64,000 nucleotides of DNA from Actinomycetes bacterium (GCA_023443125.1 JAEZVO010000065.1:92380-156379), one strand, 5' to 3'; positions 25,217 through 34,090 are shown, counted from the first letter of the stretch. A program made the numbers and translations. The notes: generated from the letters alone by a model not told the origin.

Positions 25217-26715
25217 AGTTCTTGCCTTTCTCCCCAAGCCGCTTTCATGATGTCGTCTTCGTTGAAATCAGGATCATCTCGGTCGATCTCCGCCATTACC
25301 TCGCCTCCGCGCATCACGACCACGCGATCGCTCATGCCTAAGACTTCCGGAAGCTCAGAAGAGACCATGATGATGCACTTACCTTCGGCTGCAAGGGCAT
25401 TCATAATGTTGTACACCTCGACTTTGGCACCGACGTCGATCCCTCGCGTCGGCTCATCGAAGAGGTAGATATTCGACACCGAATTGATCCACTTGCCGAT
25501 GACCACCTTCTGCTGGTTGCCGCCGCTGAGTTTCCCGACGAAGTTCTGTGCATCCGGTGTCTTGATGCGCAGCGACTCGATGCTCTTTTGGCTCATATCC
25601 CGAACTTTTCGAGCATGGAGCCAGCCCGCGCTGGTGACGTGCTTGAAGGCCGAGAGGATCAGGTTGTCGGCAATGGGCTGATTCAGCACCAGGCCCTGTC
25701 CCTTACGGTCCTCAGTCACATACGCAATTCCTCGACGAACTGCGTCGCGGGGGCTCGTGATACGGACTTTCTTCCCGTCAACGAACACTTCTCCAGAGTC
25801 GATGGGGAGGTCGCCAAAGATTGCCCGCATCGTCTCCGTGCGCCCGGCGCCAACCAGGCCGGCAAAACCGAGAATCTCGCCGTAGCGGGCTTGGAAGCTG
25901 ACGTCCTTGATCTTGCCGACTGACGTCACGTTACGGAACTCAAGTGCAACCTCGCCGGGCTGCGTGTCTTGCTTCGGGAACTGGTTCTCTACGCTTCGCC
26001 CAACCATGGCACGGATAAGCTTGTCGTTATCCATGTTTTCAATGTCCTCGGTGACGATATGTTCACCGTCTCGCATCACAGTGACACGGTCGCAAAGCTC
26101 GAAGAGTTCCTCCAACTTGTGCGAGACGAAGAGGATGGCAACACCTTGTTCACGAAGCTGGCGGACAACTCGCATGAGTTGCTCCACCTCGGTTTCACCT
26201 AGGCTCGACGTCGGCTCGTCCATGATGATGAGCTTGGCGTTCTTGAGGAGCGCCCTTGCGATCTCCACCATCTGGAGCACGCCCATGCCGAAGATGGCTG
26301 CTTCTTTCGTCACGTCGACGTTGATGCCCATGGAAGACAGCAGCTCGGTGGCTTTGGCATCCATAGCCTTGTAGTCAAGAAGCCCGCTCTTGGTCTTGAT
26401 CGTCTGGTTGAGAAAGATGTTGTCTGTGAGTGAGAGCTGTCGGACGATGTTGAGCTCTTGGTAGACGCAGGCGATTCCAGCGTCTTGTGAGTCCTGAGGA
26501 GAGGTAAAACGCTGTTGCTGCCCGTCGACGAAGATCTCACCTTCTTCGGGAATGTAGACGCCAGTCAGCACCTTGATGAGCGTGGACTTTCCCGCCCCAT
26601 TCTCACCGATCAGGCCGTGTACTTGACCTGGTTCAATCTGGATACCCATGCTCCGCAGAGCGACGACGCCCGGGAATTTCTTGGTCACGCCCTTGAGCTC
26701 GACCACTGGAGACAC
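25213..26715 (-). CDS. CUT2-family sugar ABC transporter ATPase (RbsA-like)
   Basis: 500 aa with two fused nucleotide-binding domains, as in RbsA. The first has Walker A GENGAGKST and the second a degenerate GLVGAGRTE, normal for this family. A signature region LSGGNQQKVVIGKW is present in the second half. GTG 26715 sits behind AAGGAGGAG. It powers import of a pentose, inositol or similar sugar together with its neighbours. Confidence 0.93.
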   Translation of the reverse strand: MSPVVELKGVTKKFPGVVALRSMGIQIEPGQVHGLIGENGAGKSTLIKVLTGVYIPEEGEIFVDGQQQRFTSPQDSQDAGIACVYQELNIVRQLSLTDNIFLNQTIKTKSGLLDYKAMDAKATELLSSMGINVDVTKEAAIFGMGVLQMVEIARALLKNAKLIIMDEPTSSLGETEVEQLMRVVRQLREQGVAILFVSHKLEELFELCDRVTVMRDGEHIVTEDIENMDNDKLIRAMVGRSVENQFPKQDTQPGEVALEFRNVTSVGKIKDVSFQARYGEILGFAGLVGAGRTETMRAIFGDLPIDSGEVFVDGKKVRITSPRDAVRRGIAYVTEDRKGQGLVLNQPIADNLILSAFKHVTSAGWLHARKVRDMSQKSIESLRIKTPDAQNFVGKLSGGNQQKVVIGKWINSVSNIYLFDEPTRGIDVGAKVEVYNIMNALAAEGKCIIMVSSELPEVLGMSDRVVVMRGGEVMAEIDRDDPDFNEDDIMKAAWGERQEL

Positions 26716-26798
26716 GATCTCCTCCTTCGTTACGGTTGCCGTGCTGAGGCACGGAGCAGGCAAACCCATGCGCCGTGCCTCAGCGACTCATTCGGCGG

Positions 26799-27776
26799 TC
26801 ACTTCTCGCCGAGCTGTTCCTTCAGCTTTCCGAGATATTCTTCGGCGTTGTCCTTGGTAACGACGGTCGAACCGGTGTCGATGAACTCTTCGAGCTTCTC
26901 ACCCTTTGCGGCCTTCACCGCTGCTTCAACAGCCTTGTAGCCCATGCCGTAGGGGTCCTGAGCGACGGTGCCAGCAACGTTCCCGTCGATCACGTTCTGC
27001 ACGCCTGCCTGGATGCCATCGAACCCGAAGATGACCATGTCATCACGTCCGGCAGCCTTAGCGGCCTTCGCAGCGCCGGAGGCCATCTCGTCATTGTTCG
27101 CCACGACGACCTTGAGGTCCGGGTTGCTCGTCAAAATGTTTTCCATGAGCGACGCGGCCTTGTCAGCCAAGCCTTCGCCGTACTGCTTCACGACAGTCTC
27201 TACGCCGCCTTCCTTGAGGCCAGCGATGAATCCAGCCTCACGGGCGTCGCTGGTGGTGTTGCCCTGAACGCCACCAATCCATGCTGCCTTGGCGCCCTCG
27301 CCAGCAACCTTTGCTGCTTCAACGCCACCAGACTTCGCAGCGGGCTCATTACCCGTGCCAATGTACGAGAGTTTCTTGTCGTAATCCGCGTCAGTGTCGA
27401 CGAAGAGAATCGGCTTCTCGGTGCCACCCAACACAGACACAACAGAGTCAGGCTGGAGCGGCGAAATGACCAAGGCCTGGATGGAGTTGTCGGCCAGCAT
27501 GGTCTCGATCATGTTGTTCTGCTCGTCGTAGGCCGTCTCGGAAGCCGGGCCCTGCAACTGCACGGTGACGTCTAGGTCCTTCTCAGCTGCCTTCACGCCA
27601 GCTGCGACGTAGCTCCAGTACTCACTCGACAAAGTCTTGAGGATCACTCCGACTTTGACTTTGTCCCCATTCGCAGCGCCTGTCGAGCCCCCTGCATCGG
27701 AATCTCCAGCTCCCATGCTGCAGGCCGTCAGTGCAAGAGCAACAGCGGAAGCCGCTGCTAGGAAGGTCTTCTTCAT
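26799..27776 (-). CDS. Sugar ABC transporter substrate-binding lipoprotein (RbsB-like)
   Basis: 325 aa. The signal peptide ends in the lipobox LTAC (Cys19), followed by a Gly/Ser-rich linker and a periplasmic-binding-protein type 1 fold (VGVILKTLSSEYW, then DTDADYDKKLSYIGTGNEPA and VVANNDEMASGAAKA). A GGAGG site lies just before ATG 27776. Lgt, which would lipidate it, is encoded at 60788. The ligand is probably a sugar or cyclitol, since a dehydrogenase and an isomerase follow nearby. Confidence 0.92.
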   Translation of the reverse strand: MKKTFLAAASAVALALTACSMGAGDSDAGGSTGAANGDKVKVGVILKTLSSEYWSYVAAGVKAAEKDLDVTVQLQGPASETAYDEQNNMIETMLADNSIQALVISPLQPDSVVSVLGGTEKPILFVDTDADYDKKLSYIGTGNEPAAKSGGVEAAKVAGEGAKAAWIGGVQGNTTSDAREAGFIAGLKEGGVETVVKQYGEGLADKAASLMENILTSNPDLKVVVANNDEMASGAAKAAKAAGRDDMVIFGFDGIQAGVQNVIDGNVAGTVAQDPYGMGYKAVEAAVKAAKGEKLEEFIDTGSTVVTKDNAEEYLGKLKEQLGEK

Positions 27777-27847
27777 GGTTCCTCCATTGGATCCTGTTGT
27801 CCGGGCCCGTCTCTGTTGACGAGTTCTTACCCTCGCGACATGCAGGG

Positions 27848-27877
27848 AGTGTAACCAGGGGAAAAGCTTTATGTCAA
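27848..27877 (-). promoter_or_regulatory. Promoter of the CUT2 sugar transporter operon
   Basis: On the minus strand TTGACA (27872-27877) and TACACT (27848-27853) are separated by 18 bases, a near-consensus housekeeping promoter about 70 bases upstream of the binding-protein start. The spacer is AT-rich, unlike the surrounding DNA. Confidence 0.7.
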
Positions 27878-27966
27878 TACAAAGTGCAGCGACGTTTCCG
27901 CGTTGATGATCTGGATGTATCCCTGCTGCTCAGGATGCAGCCCTGGAACCTAAGATGAGTGCTCGT

Positions 27967-28992
27967 TCAGCTCTCATCCGACGAGTAGAACTCCGGCTTC
28001 TCCCCCGCATCCACAGCTACTTCACGCCCTGAGCGAAGCGCCTCCACACCAGCTTCACACGCCAGCGCGACGCGATACCCGTCCCAAGCGGTCGGACCAT
28101 CCACGAGCCGACCATCGCGCACCGCATCGACCCACTGCTGAACCTCGGTGTCAAACGCTTGATGGAATCGTGTGTCGTAGTACTCGTGTTCGGCAATAGT
28201 GCAGCGGGCGTCGCTCCAGACTTCCATGCCGGAAGGCTGGCCGATGCGGGCCACCCCACGCTCAAACACGGCTTCTGTAGTCACTTGGTAGCCAAACTGG
28301 GCTGAGACATTCATCTCAACGTCGATGAGCACCCCGTTTTCAAGCTCGATGAGCACCAAGATGGGATCGTGCAGATGAGCGAGAGTGAGGGAGTTTCGGC
28401 GTCCCTGGCGTACTGCAACCGAAGTGATCGGTGAGCCCGCCAACCAGCTCAGGACGTCGAATTCATGGACCACCGAATCGTCGATGAGATTCTGCTGCGT
28501 GTAGTGCGGGTTCGTCGGACGAGCATTGCGGTGGGCTGCGTGCACCATGAGCAACTCCCCTTGCTGGCCCGATTCTACGAGGTCTCGAAGAGCGCGATAC
28601 TCGGCGTCGAACCGTCGCATGAATCCCACCTGGATATGAGGACGGTCCAAGCGTTGCTCTGCGGCAAGCACTTCCTCTGCGGAGACGGAGTCGGGTGTCA
28701 AAGGCTTCTCAGTGAACGCCGGAAGCCCGAGATCGAGCGCTTGGAGCAACGCCTCCTTGTGGGCGAACCCAGGAGAGCAGAGCATCAGGGCATCGATGCC
28801 CTCACCAGATGCCAATTCCTCGAGGTCTCTTGCAGCGCGCACGCCAAACTCTTGCCCCACCTGTTCGGCGCGGGCCGCGTCATAATCAGCGACTGCCGAC
28901 AGCACCGCCCCATTGATGCGTTGCGAAATCCGTCGGGCATGGTCGAGGCCAATCGAGCCAACACCCAAGATGCCAATCCGCACGTCTTCCAT
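27967..28992 (-). CDS. Gfo/Idh/MocA-family oxidoreductase (inositol-dehydrogenase-like)
   Basis: 341 aa. The Rossmann motif GILGVGSIGLDHARR is at the N-terminus, followed by CSPGFAHKEALL and FTEKPLTPD (the EKP motif) and a C-terminal domain with the conserved HEFDVLSWL. The pattern is close to myo-inositol/scyllo-inositol 2-dehydrogenases, but substrate is not certain. AGGAG precedes ATG 28992. It is divergent from the isomerase gene at 29066 and lies upstream of the ABC transporter genes, so the two divergent units form one catabolic locus. Confidence 0.88.
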   Translation of the reverse strand: MEDVRIGILGVGSIGLDHARRISQRINGAVLSAVADYDAARAEQVGQEFGVRAARDLEELASGEGIDALMLCSPGFAHKEALLQALDLGLPAFTEKPLTPDSVSAEEVLAAEQRLDRPHIQVGFMRRFDAEYRALRDLVESGQQGELLMVHAAHRNARPTNPHYTQQNLIDDSVVHEFDVLSWLAGSPITSVAVRQGRRNSLTLAHLHDPILVLIELENGVLIDVEMNVSAQFGYQVTTEAVFERGVARIGQPSGMEVWSDARCTIAEHEYYDTRFHQAFDTEVQQWVDAVRDGRLVDGPTAWDGYRVALACEAGVEALRSGREVAVDAGEKPEFYSSDES

Positions 28993-29065
28993 GACCACTC
29001 CTGACCTTATGCAGCATGCACTAGCCTATTGTTACGGAATTGTTAGTACAAGGAGGTTCACCGGC

Positions 29066-30034
29066 ATGAAATTGGGCATTCTGACTGATGCGTTAGCGAA
29101 GCGCTCGCTGCGTGAGGTCGTCGACTTTGCGGCTGGGTTGAACCTCGACGGAATCGAACTCACAACAGGAAACTGGTCGCAGGCACCCCACCTCCGCCTC
29201 GATGAGCTCCTGTCTGATACGCGTGCTCGCACTAATCTCCTGCAGCTCCTCGACGAAGGAGGACTCGAGCTGCTCGCTTTGAACGCCAACGGCAATCCAC
29301 TGCACCCAGTTGAGGGCGCCGCTCACGACGACGTGGTGCGTAAGACCATGCGTCTAGCCTCCGAACTCGGGGTTCGCACGGTGGTGGTGATGTCCGGCCT
29401 CCCAGCTGGCGCTCCCGGCGACAGCACCCCCAACTGGATCACCTCGTCTTGGCCCCCAGAGGCGGTGGCGATACATGAGTACCAGTGGAAGAGCGTCGCT
29501 ATCCCCTACTGGGAGTCGCTCGCCGAGGAGGCTGGACGCCTCGGCGTCCAGCTCGCCGTCGAAATGCATGGCCGCCAGCTCGTCTACAACGTCAGCTCGT
29601 ATCAGCAACTGAAAACGGCGGTGGATTCTCCATCGATCGGAGCGAACCTCGACCCTTCGCACCTGATGTGGCAGGGCTGCGATATCCCATCCGTGATTCA
29701 AGAGCTTGGCAAGGAGATCATCCATGTCCATGCGAAGGACGTACGAATTGAGCGGCGCCGAAGCAACGTGAACGGTGTGCTCGATCCGCTACCCCCAGCG
29801 GCGGCCTCGCAGCGAGCCTGGACCTACGTCACGCTGGGCAATGGGCACGCTGACGGAGCGGAGTTTTGGCGAGACTTCGTCTACACGTTGCGTACCGTCG
29901 GATACGAGGGTCCGCTCAGTATCGAGCACGAGGATGTGCTGGTAAGCGGCGAAGAGGGAGTCAAACGGTCGGTAGAGATCCTCAGCCAGACGCTCTTCCA
30001 TCAAGCACCCGACTGGGTTCCTGCAGACGTATAG
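29066..30034 (+). CDS. Sugar phosphate isomerase/epimerase (TIM barrel)
   Basis: 322 aa. Starts MKLGILTDAL behind AGGAGG; longer upstream reading has no site. The xylose-isomerase-like TIM-barrel fold shows metal-ligand motifs: VEMHG (Glu), NLDPSHLMWQG (Asp/His), IHVHAKD (His) and SIEHED (Glu). Relatives include IolE/IolI, hydroxypyruvate isomerase and 3-keto-glycoside-acting enzymes. The pairing with a Gfo/Idh/MocA dehydrogenase across a 73-base divergent promoter suggests oxidation of a sugar or cyclitol followed by isomerisation, dehydration or cleavage. Confidence 0.85.
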   Translation: MKLGILTDALAKRSLREVVDFAAGLNLDGIELTTGNWSQAPHLRLDELLSDTRARTNLLQLLDEGGLELLALNANGNPLHPVEGAAHDDVVRKTMRLASELGVRTVVVMSGLPAGAPGDSTPNWITSSWPPEAVAIHEYQWKSVAIPYWESLAEEAGRLGVQLAVEMHGRQLVYNVSSYQQLKTAVDSPSIGANLDPSHLMWQGCDIPSVIQELGKEIIHVHAKDVRIERRRSNVNGVLDPLPPAAASQRAWTYVTLGNGHADGAEFWRDFVYTLRTVGYEGPLSIEHEDVLVSGEEGVKRSVEILSQTLFHQAPDWVPADV

Positions 30035-30044
30035 GGGACTTACT

Positions 30045-30326
30045 TCAGGACGCTTCGACGTCCCAGCCTTCGAGGTCGACGGCGAGGCGCACTGCGTCGC
30101 GGATGCGGGGGCCGTGGTCTACCCAGCTATGCGGCGACGCCAGGGTGGCGAGGACGCCTTCATCGACGATTTCGAGCCCGCTCAATACGCGGTACTCCAG
30201 CAGGGGTCCGACGGTGCCCGGCGCTGCGGTGACGTGCCCGGATGGGAGGTGGGCGACGTCGGTGACGAACAACACGCTGCGGGAGTCGCCGTCGATGGGC
30301 TTGGGTGTCACTTCACGCCTCGGCAC
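30045..30326 (-). CDS. Small protein coupled to the SMR efflux pair, function unknown
   Basis: 93 aa. GTG 30326 lies 6 bases after a clean AGGAGG and overlaps the upstream SMR gene by 14 bases, so this is a real third cistron. It is soluble, with beta strands (SRSVLFVTDVAHL) and a Pro/Gly stretch, and no recognised domain. It is convergent with the isomerase gene with only 10 bases between. Confidence 0.6.
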   Translation of the reverse strand: MPRREVTPKPIDGDSRSVLFVTDVAHLPSGHVTAAPGTVGPLLEYRVLSGLEIVDEGVLATLASPHSWVDHGPRIRDAVRLAVDLEGWDVEAS

Positions 30327-30663
30327 CGGTGACCTCCTGTTCAGGTTTGTCGAGCAGTTTCAATCCGATGACGCACCCGACGATACCGGCCAGAAACAGA
30401 CACTTCAGCCACGACAGTTCCTCGGCTCCGGTGGCCGACGCGTATATGACGGTGAGCACGGTACCTACGCTCGTCCACACTGCGTACGCGGTGCCGGTGG
30501 GGATGCGTCGCATCGCGATCGCGAGGCCGACGCTCGACAACGTCGTGGCGACGAGGAACAGCAGCGTCGGGGCGAGGAGGGTGAACCCTCGCGACGCGGC
30601 GAGCGCGTTCGCCCACACGGCCTCGAGCACCGCGCTGACAAGCAGAATTGCCCAGTGCTTCAC
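30313..30663 (-). CDS. Small multidrug resistance (SMR) protein, second of a pair
   Basis: 116 aa with four membrane helices. The essential TM1 glutamate is present in VLEAVWANALA, and the family motif GTAYAVWTSVG follows. GTG 30663 overlaps the stop of the first SMR gene (GTGA). Adjacent non-identical SMR genes usually make an antiparallel heterodimeric proton-coupled exporter (EbrAB/YkkCD type). A C-terminal polar extension of about 12 residues is unusual. Confidence 0.88.
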   Translation of the reverse strand: MKHWAILLVSAVLEAVWANALAASRGFTLLAPTLLFLVATTLSSVGLAIAMRRIPTGTAYAVWTSVGTVLTVIYASATGAEELSWLKCLFLAGIVGCVIGLKLLDKPEQEVTGAEA

Positions 30664-30974
30664 GCGACCACCTTCAACCCAACGACGCAGCTGATGATGC
30701 CCACGATGAGCAGCACCTTGGCGAGGCTGACGGGTTCGGTGCCGCGCAACATGGCCCAGGCGACGGTGAGTGTCGCGCCAGTGGCGGTCCACACCGCATA
30801 GGCCGTGCCGGTGGGCAAGGCCTCCAGCGCGATTCCTAGCCCGACGAGCGAAAGCACCGCGCCAATGAAGAACACGACGGTGGGCTTCCACCGTCGGAAC
30901 CCATCCGACGCGGCAAGCGCCGACGCCCACACCGCCTCAAGCACGCCCGAGGCCAACAAGATCACCCAGCTCAT
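30660..30974 (-). CDS. Small multidrug resistance (SMR) protein, first of a pair
   Basis: 104 aa, the standard SMR length, with four helices. VLEAVWASALA carries the conserved Glu and GTAYAVWTATG the dimer motif. ATG 30974 follows GGGAAG. It is translationally coupled to the second SMR gene. Known substrates of such pairs are cationic drugs or guanidinium compounds; no guanidine riboswitch is visible upstream. Confidence 0.88.
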   Translation of the reverse strand: MSWVILLASGVLEAVWASALAASDGFRRWKPTVVFFIGAVLSLVGLGIALEALPTGTAYAVWTATGATLTVAWAMLRGTEPVSLAKVLLIVGIISCVVGLKVVA

Positions 30975-31126
30975 GCCACTTCCCAATGTTGGTTCGATTG
31001 CGGTTGGCCAGTCTTGTCTTCACCCGGTACTGATCCGTCGTCGGGGGCGCACGGCCACCCATACCCTAGCAACGTGACTTCGGCGGCTGGCTACGCTGGA
31101 GGCACGACCTGCGAAAGGACAACCTC

Positions 31127-31534
31127 ATGGCCATCGGATTCCTCACTCGTTCAATGCTGGCTAGCGTGTTCGTCGTCGGCGGCATTGATTCCGCCAAGCA
31201 GCCCGGCCCGCGTGCCGACACGGCGCAGCAGTTCATGTCGAAACTCAACGTCAACCTCGACGACGAAGAGTCAGCCACGCTGGTGAAGACCAACGGCGCG
31301 CTGCAGGTGCTGGGCAGCGTGGCGTTGTCGCTCGGTATCTTTCCCCGCCTGGCAGCGCTCGGGTTGTTCGGTTCGCTCGCCGCGACGACCGTCGCCGGGC
31401 ATCCCTTCTGGGAAGTGAGCGAGGAAGAAGGGCGCCAGGGGCAGCTCTTCCACTTCCTGAAGAACGTCGGCCTGGCCGGCGCCCTGCTCGCTATAGCTTT
31501 CGGCCCGAACACCAAGGCCTCGAAGAAGAAGTAG
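31127..31534 (+). CDS. DoxX-family membrane protein
   Basis: 135 aa. The DoxX pattern shows in SMLASVFVVGGIDS near the N-terminus, GALQVLGSVALSLG in the middle and a last helix (LAGALLAIAF), giving about four membrane helices and a basic C-terminal tail. GAAAGGA lies before the ATG. DoxX proteins are linked to redox and thiol stress (for example with SodA in mycobacteria), which would fit the mycothiol-type protein at 34173, though they are not adjacent. Confidence 0.8.
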   Translation: MAIGFLTRSMLASVFVVGGIDSAKQPGPRADTAQQFMSKLNVNLDDEESATLVKTNGALQVLGSVALSLGIFPRLAALGLFGSLAATTVAGHPFWEVSEEEGRQGQLFHFLKNVGLAGALLAIAFGPNTKASKKK

Positions 31535-31552
31535 CCGCTCCGCACTCCTGAC

Positions 31553-31916
31553 GGTTGAGTAGCGGCCGCAGGTCGCGTATCGAAACCGAACAGGAAACTT
31601 CAAAATCCGTACGCAGATGAGATGAAGGGCCCGATTTAGGGGTGTTTGGTCAATCTGCGTACGGATTTTGAAGTTTTTTCACCGGCACATCTCGATACGC
31701 GCCTTCGGCGCTACTCGATGACCGGATGGACCGCGGCGCCCATCGTCCACCGGTGGTTGCCGAAGCCCGGCCAGCCCCGGTGGTTGAGTAGCGAGCGAAG
31801 CTCGCGTATCGAAACCACACCACATCTCGATACGCGCCTTCGGCGCTACTCGATGACCGGGAGTGTGCCTGCGCTACTCGATGACCGGGAGTGTGCCGGC
31901 GCTACTCGATGACCGG
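31553..31916. repeat. Cluster of GTATCGAAACC/TCGATACGC interspersed repeats
   Basis: The 426-base gap between DoxX and the DUF885 gene holds no gene but six related units. Plus-sense units GGTTGAGTAGCG..GTATCGAAACC occur at 31553-31587 and 31782-31816. Opposite-sense units CTCGATACGCGCC..CTACTCGATGACC occur at 31691-31725 and 31826-31860. A 28-bp tandem duplication of the unit's end lies at 31861-31888 and 31889-31916. The same family recurs at 60644-60773. Each has a GC-rich self-complementary centre. Confidence 0.8.
31596..31675. repeat. 23-bp perfect inverted repeat followed by a T-tract
   Basis: CTTCAAAATCCGTACGCAGAT (part of 31596-31618) is matched exactly by its complement at 31653-31675, with a 34-base core and TTTTTTC right after. 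It can act as a terminator for the DoxX gene. The long exact arms and AT-rich sequence set it apart from the host DNA and suggest an inserted palindromic element within the repeat cluster. Confidence 0.7.
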
Positions 31917-31960
31917 GGTGGGGACCGGCTCACCCGATGGGTGGCCGGTAGTTTGGAACC

Positions 31961-33616
31961 ATGACTGACCGCACACCCACCGCACTCGACGCCATCGCGG
32001 AAGACTACGTCGCCAAGTTGGCCGTACTCTCCCCCACCGCCGCCACAATGATCGGCATTCCCGGCCACGATCACGAGCTCGACGATTTCTCGCCCGCCGG
32101 CCACGCCGCCCGCGCAGACCTGGCCCGGGAAGCCCTCGCCAAGATCGCCGATACCCCTGACGTGGACGACGTCGACCGCGTCACTCGCGCCGCAATGAAC
32201 GAACGCTTGGGGCTCGACGTCGAACTCCACGACGCCGGCGAAGACCTCGGCGACCTGAACAACATCGCCTCCCCGTTGCAGTCCATCCGCGACATCTTTG
32301 ACCTCATGGCCACCGACACCGTCGAGCACTGGGAAACCATCGCCGCGCGCATGCGAGCCGTGCCCACGGCTGCCGACGGCTACCTCACGTCGCTGCGCGA
32401 AGCGGCGGTGCGCCCGGCGAAGCGTCAGTTCGCCATCACCGCTGAACAAAGCGCTGGCTACGCCCGCGAGGGCGGATTCTGGACCACCTTCGCCGAGAAC
32501 GCCGCGCCATCGGAGGGCGCACTCCCCGATGCTCTCCGCGCCGAGCTGCGTTCCGCAGCCGACGAAGCCCGTCGCGCATTTGCCCACCTGGCCGACGAGC
32601 TCCGCGCGCTAGAACCCACCGGCCAGGATGCCGACGCCGTCGGGCGCGAGCGCTACCAGCTGCTGTCTAGGCGCTCGCTCGGGGCCGTCATCGACCTCGA
32701 AGAAACCTACGCCTGGGGGCAAGAAGAACTGCAGCGCATCATCGACGAGCAGGAGCGCACCGCCGCGCAGATCGGCGGGCCAGGCACTTCGATTGCCGAC
32801 GCCGTCGCGATGCTCGACGCCGACTCTGCCCGCAAAATCCACGGCACCGACGCGCTCAAGGCCTGGATGCAGGAAACCTCCGACGCCGCCATCGAAGCCC
32901 TTGCCGACGTGCAGTTCGACATCCCCGGCCCAGTGCGTGAACTGGAATGCTGCATCGCCCCGACGGCCACCGGCGGCATCTACTACACCGGCCCCAGCGA
33001 CGACTTCTCCCGCCCAGGCCGCATGTGGTGGTCGGTGCCAGAGGGCGTCGAAGATTTCACCACCTGGATGGAGAAAACCACTGTTTACCACGAGGGCGTG
33101 CCGGGCCATCACCTCCAGCTCGCACAAACCACGTACCGCTCCAACTTGCTCAACACGTGGCGGCGCAGCGCATGCTGGGTGTCCGGACACGGCGAAGGCT
33201 GGGCACTCTACGCAGAACGCCTCATGCAAGACCTCGGCTTCCTCGACGATCCCGGCGACGTGATGGGCATGCTCGACGGTCAGCGCCTGCGCGCGGCACG
33301 CGTCGTGCTCGACATCGGCGTGCACTGCAACTTGGAGCACCCCGACGGCGGCCCCTGGACGTACGACCGCGCCTGGGAGTTCCTCAAAGCCAACACCGGC
33401 ATGGAGGAGAACTTCCTGCGCTTCGAGCTGAACCGATACTTCGGCTGGCCGGGGCAGGCGCCGTCGTACAAAATCGGGCAGCGCCTGTGGGAGCAAATCC
33501 GCGACGAGGTCCGCGCCCGTGAGGGCGACGCGTTCAGCTTGAAGGCCTTCCACCGTCGCGCTCTCGACGTCGGGTCAGTCGGTCTCGACGTGCTCCGCCA
33601 AGCGCTGCTGGGGTAA
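31961..33616 (+). CDS. DUF885-family putative metallopeptidase
   Basis: 551 aa, the usual DUF885 length. The metal-binding motif HEGVPGHHLQ (near residue 377) with a later downstream glutamate (SGHGEGWALYAE) resembles zinc peptidase sites. The substrate of the family is undetermined. No signal peptide, so it is cytosolic. The ATG at 31961 starts MTDRTPTALDAIAEDY. Upstream lie the repeat units described above; no promoter stands out. Confidence 0.85.
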   Translation: MTDRTPTALDAIAEDYVAKLAVLSPTAATMIGIPGHDHELDDFSPAGHAARADLAREALAKIADTPDVDDVDRVTRAAMNERLGLDVELHDAGEDLGDLNNIASPLQSIRDIFDLMATDTVEHWETIAARMRAVPTAADGYLTSLREAAVRPAKRQFAITAEQSAGYAREGGFWTTFAENAAPSEGALPDALRAELRSAADEARRAFAHLADELRALEPTGQDADAVGRERYQLLSRRSLGAVIDLEETYAWGQEELQRIIDEQERTAAQIGGPGTSIADAVAMLDADSARKIHGTDALKAWMQETSDAAIEALADVQFDIPGPVRELECCIAPTATGGIYYTGPSDDFSRPGRMWWSVPEGVEDFTTWMEKTTVYHEGVPGHHLQLAQTTYRSNLLNTWRRSACWVSGHGEGWALYAERLMQDLGFLDDPGDVMGMLDGQRLRAARVVLDIGVHCNLEHPDGGPWTYDRAWEFLKANTGMEENFLRFELNRYFGWPGQAPSYKIGQRLWEQIRDEVRAREGDAFSLKAFHRRALDVGSVGLDVLRQALLG

Positions 33617-33634
33617 GCCAAGCGTGGCGGGTTC

Positions 33635-34087
33635 TCAGGCAGTAGTGCCCTGAGCGCCCGCCACGACGGTGCAGAATCGGCGTGCTTTGCGCCCGCTGAA
33701 GTACCCCGCTACCAGCCGAATGAGCGACCCGTCCCGGAATCGGAGCGCGATTCTTCCTCGCTGATTCCAGCGTGGGTCGGGCGTGATCGCCACGTCATGG
33801 ATGCCGCTGGCCCAGCTCGGCCGCACGGGCTTGCCACCCAGCTCATCCACCAGGAACACGCGCTGGTTCGTCGCCACCAGATCCGACGACGGACCCCCAA
33901 GCGCGCTCTTGACCTGCGCTGCCATGCAGCCGGGCTCGCCACGCAACGTGACGCCCGTCACCGCTGCGCCCGCGGCGTCGTCCCAGGCCGAGACGGAGAG
34001 GCCTCCCAGCGGGTCGAATGTCACCGACGACTCTCGCGGCCCGACGCGCTCCTCGCCCGGGGCGTATTGCACCGTGAGTAGGGCCAC
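33635..34087 (-). CDS. Hypothetical protein, beta-rich
   Basis: 150 aa from GTG 34087. Predominantly beta-strand pattern (VTGVTLRGEPG, DLVATNQRVFLVDE, IALRFRDGSLIRLVAG) that recalls a PH-like or bacterial PH fold, but no family is recognised with confidence. It lies downstream of the DsbA-family gene on the same strand, with a possible 20-residue reading frame between them. It ends 18 bases from the convergent DUF885 gene. Confidence 0.6.
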   Translation of the reverse strand: MALLTVQYAPGEERVGPRESSVTFDPLGGLSVSAWDDAAGAAVTGVTLRGEPGCMAAQVKSALGGPSSDLVATNQRVFLVDELGGKPVRPSWASGIHDVAITPDPRWNQRGRIALRFRDGSLIRLVAGYFSGRKARRFCTVVAGAQGTTA

Positions 34088-34090
34088 CGC

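Noticed and set aside
30660..31126. Guanidine riboswitch upstream of the SMR pair
   Set aside because: No recognisable stem-loop pair with the conserved ACGR loops or other guanidine-riboswitch features is visible in this short leader.
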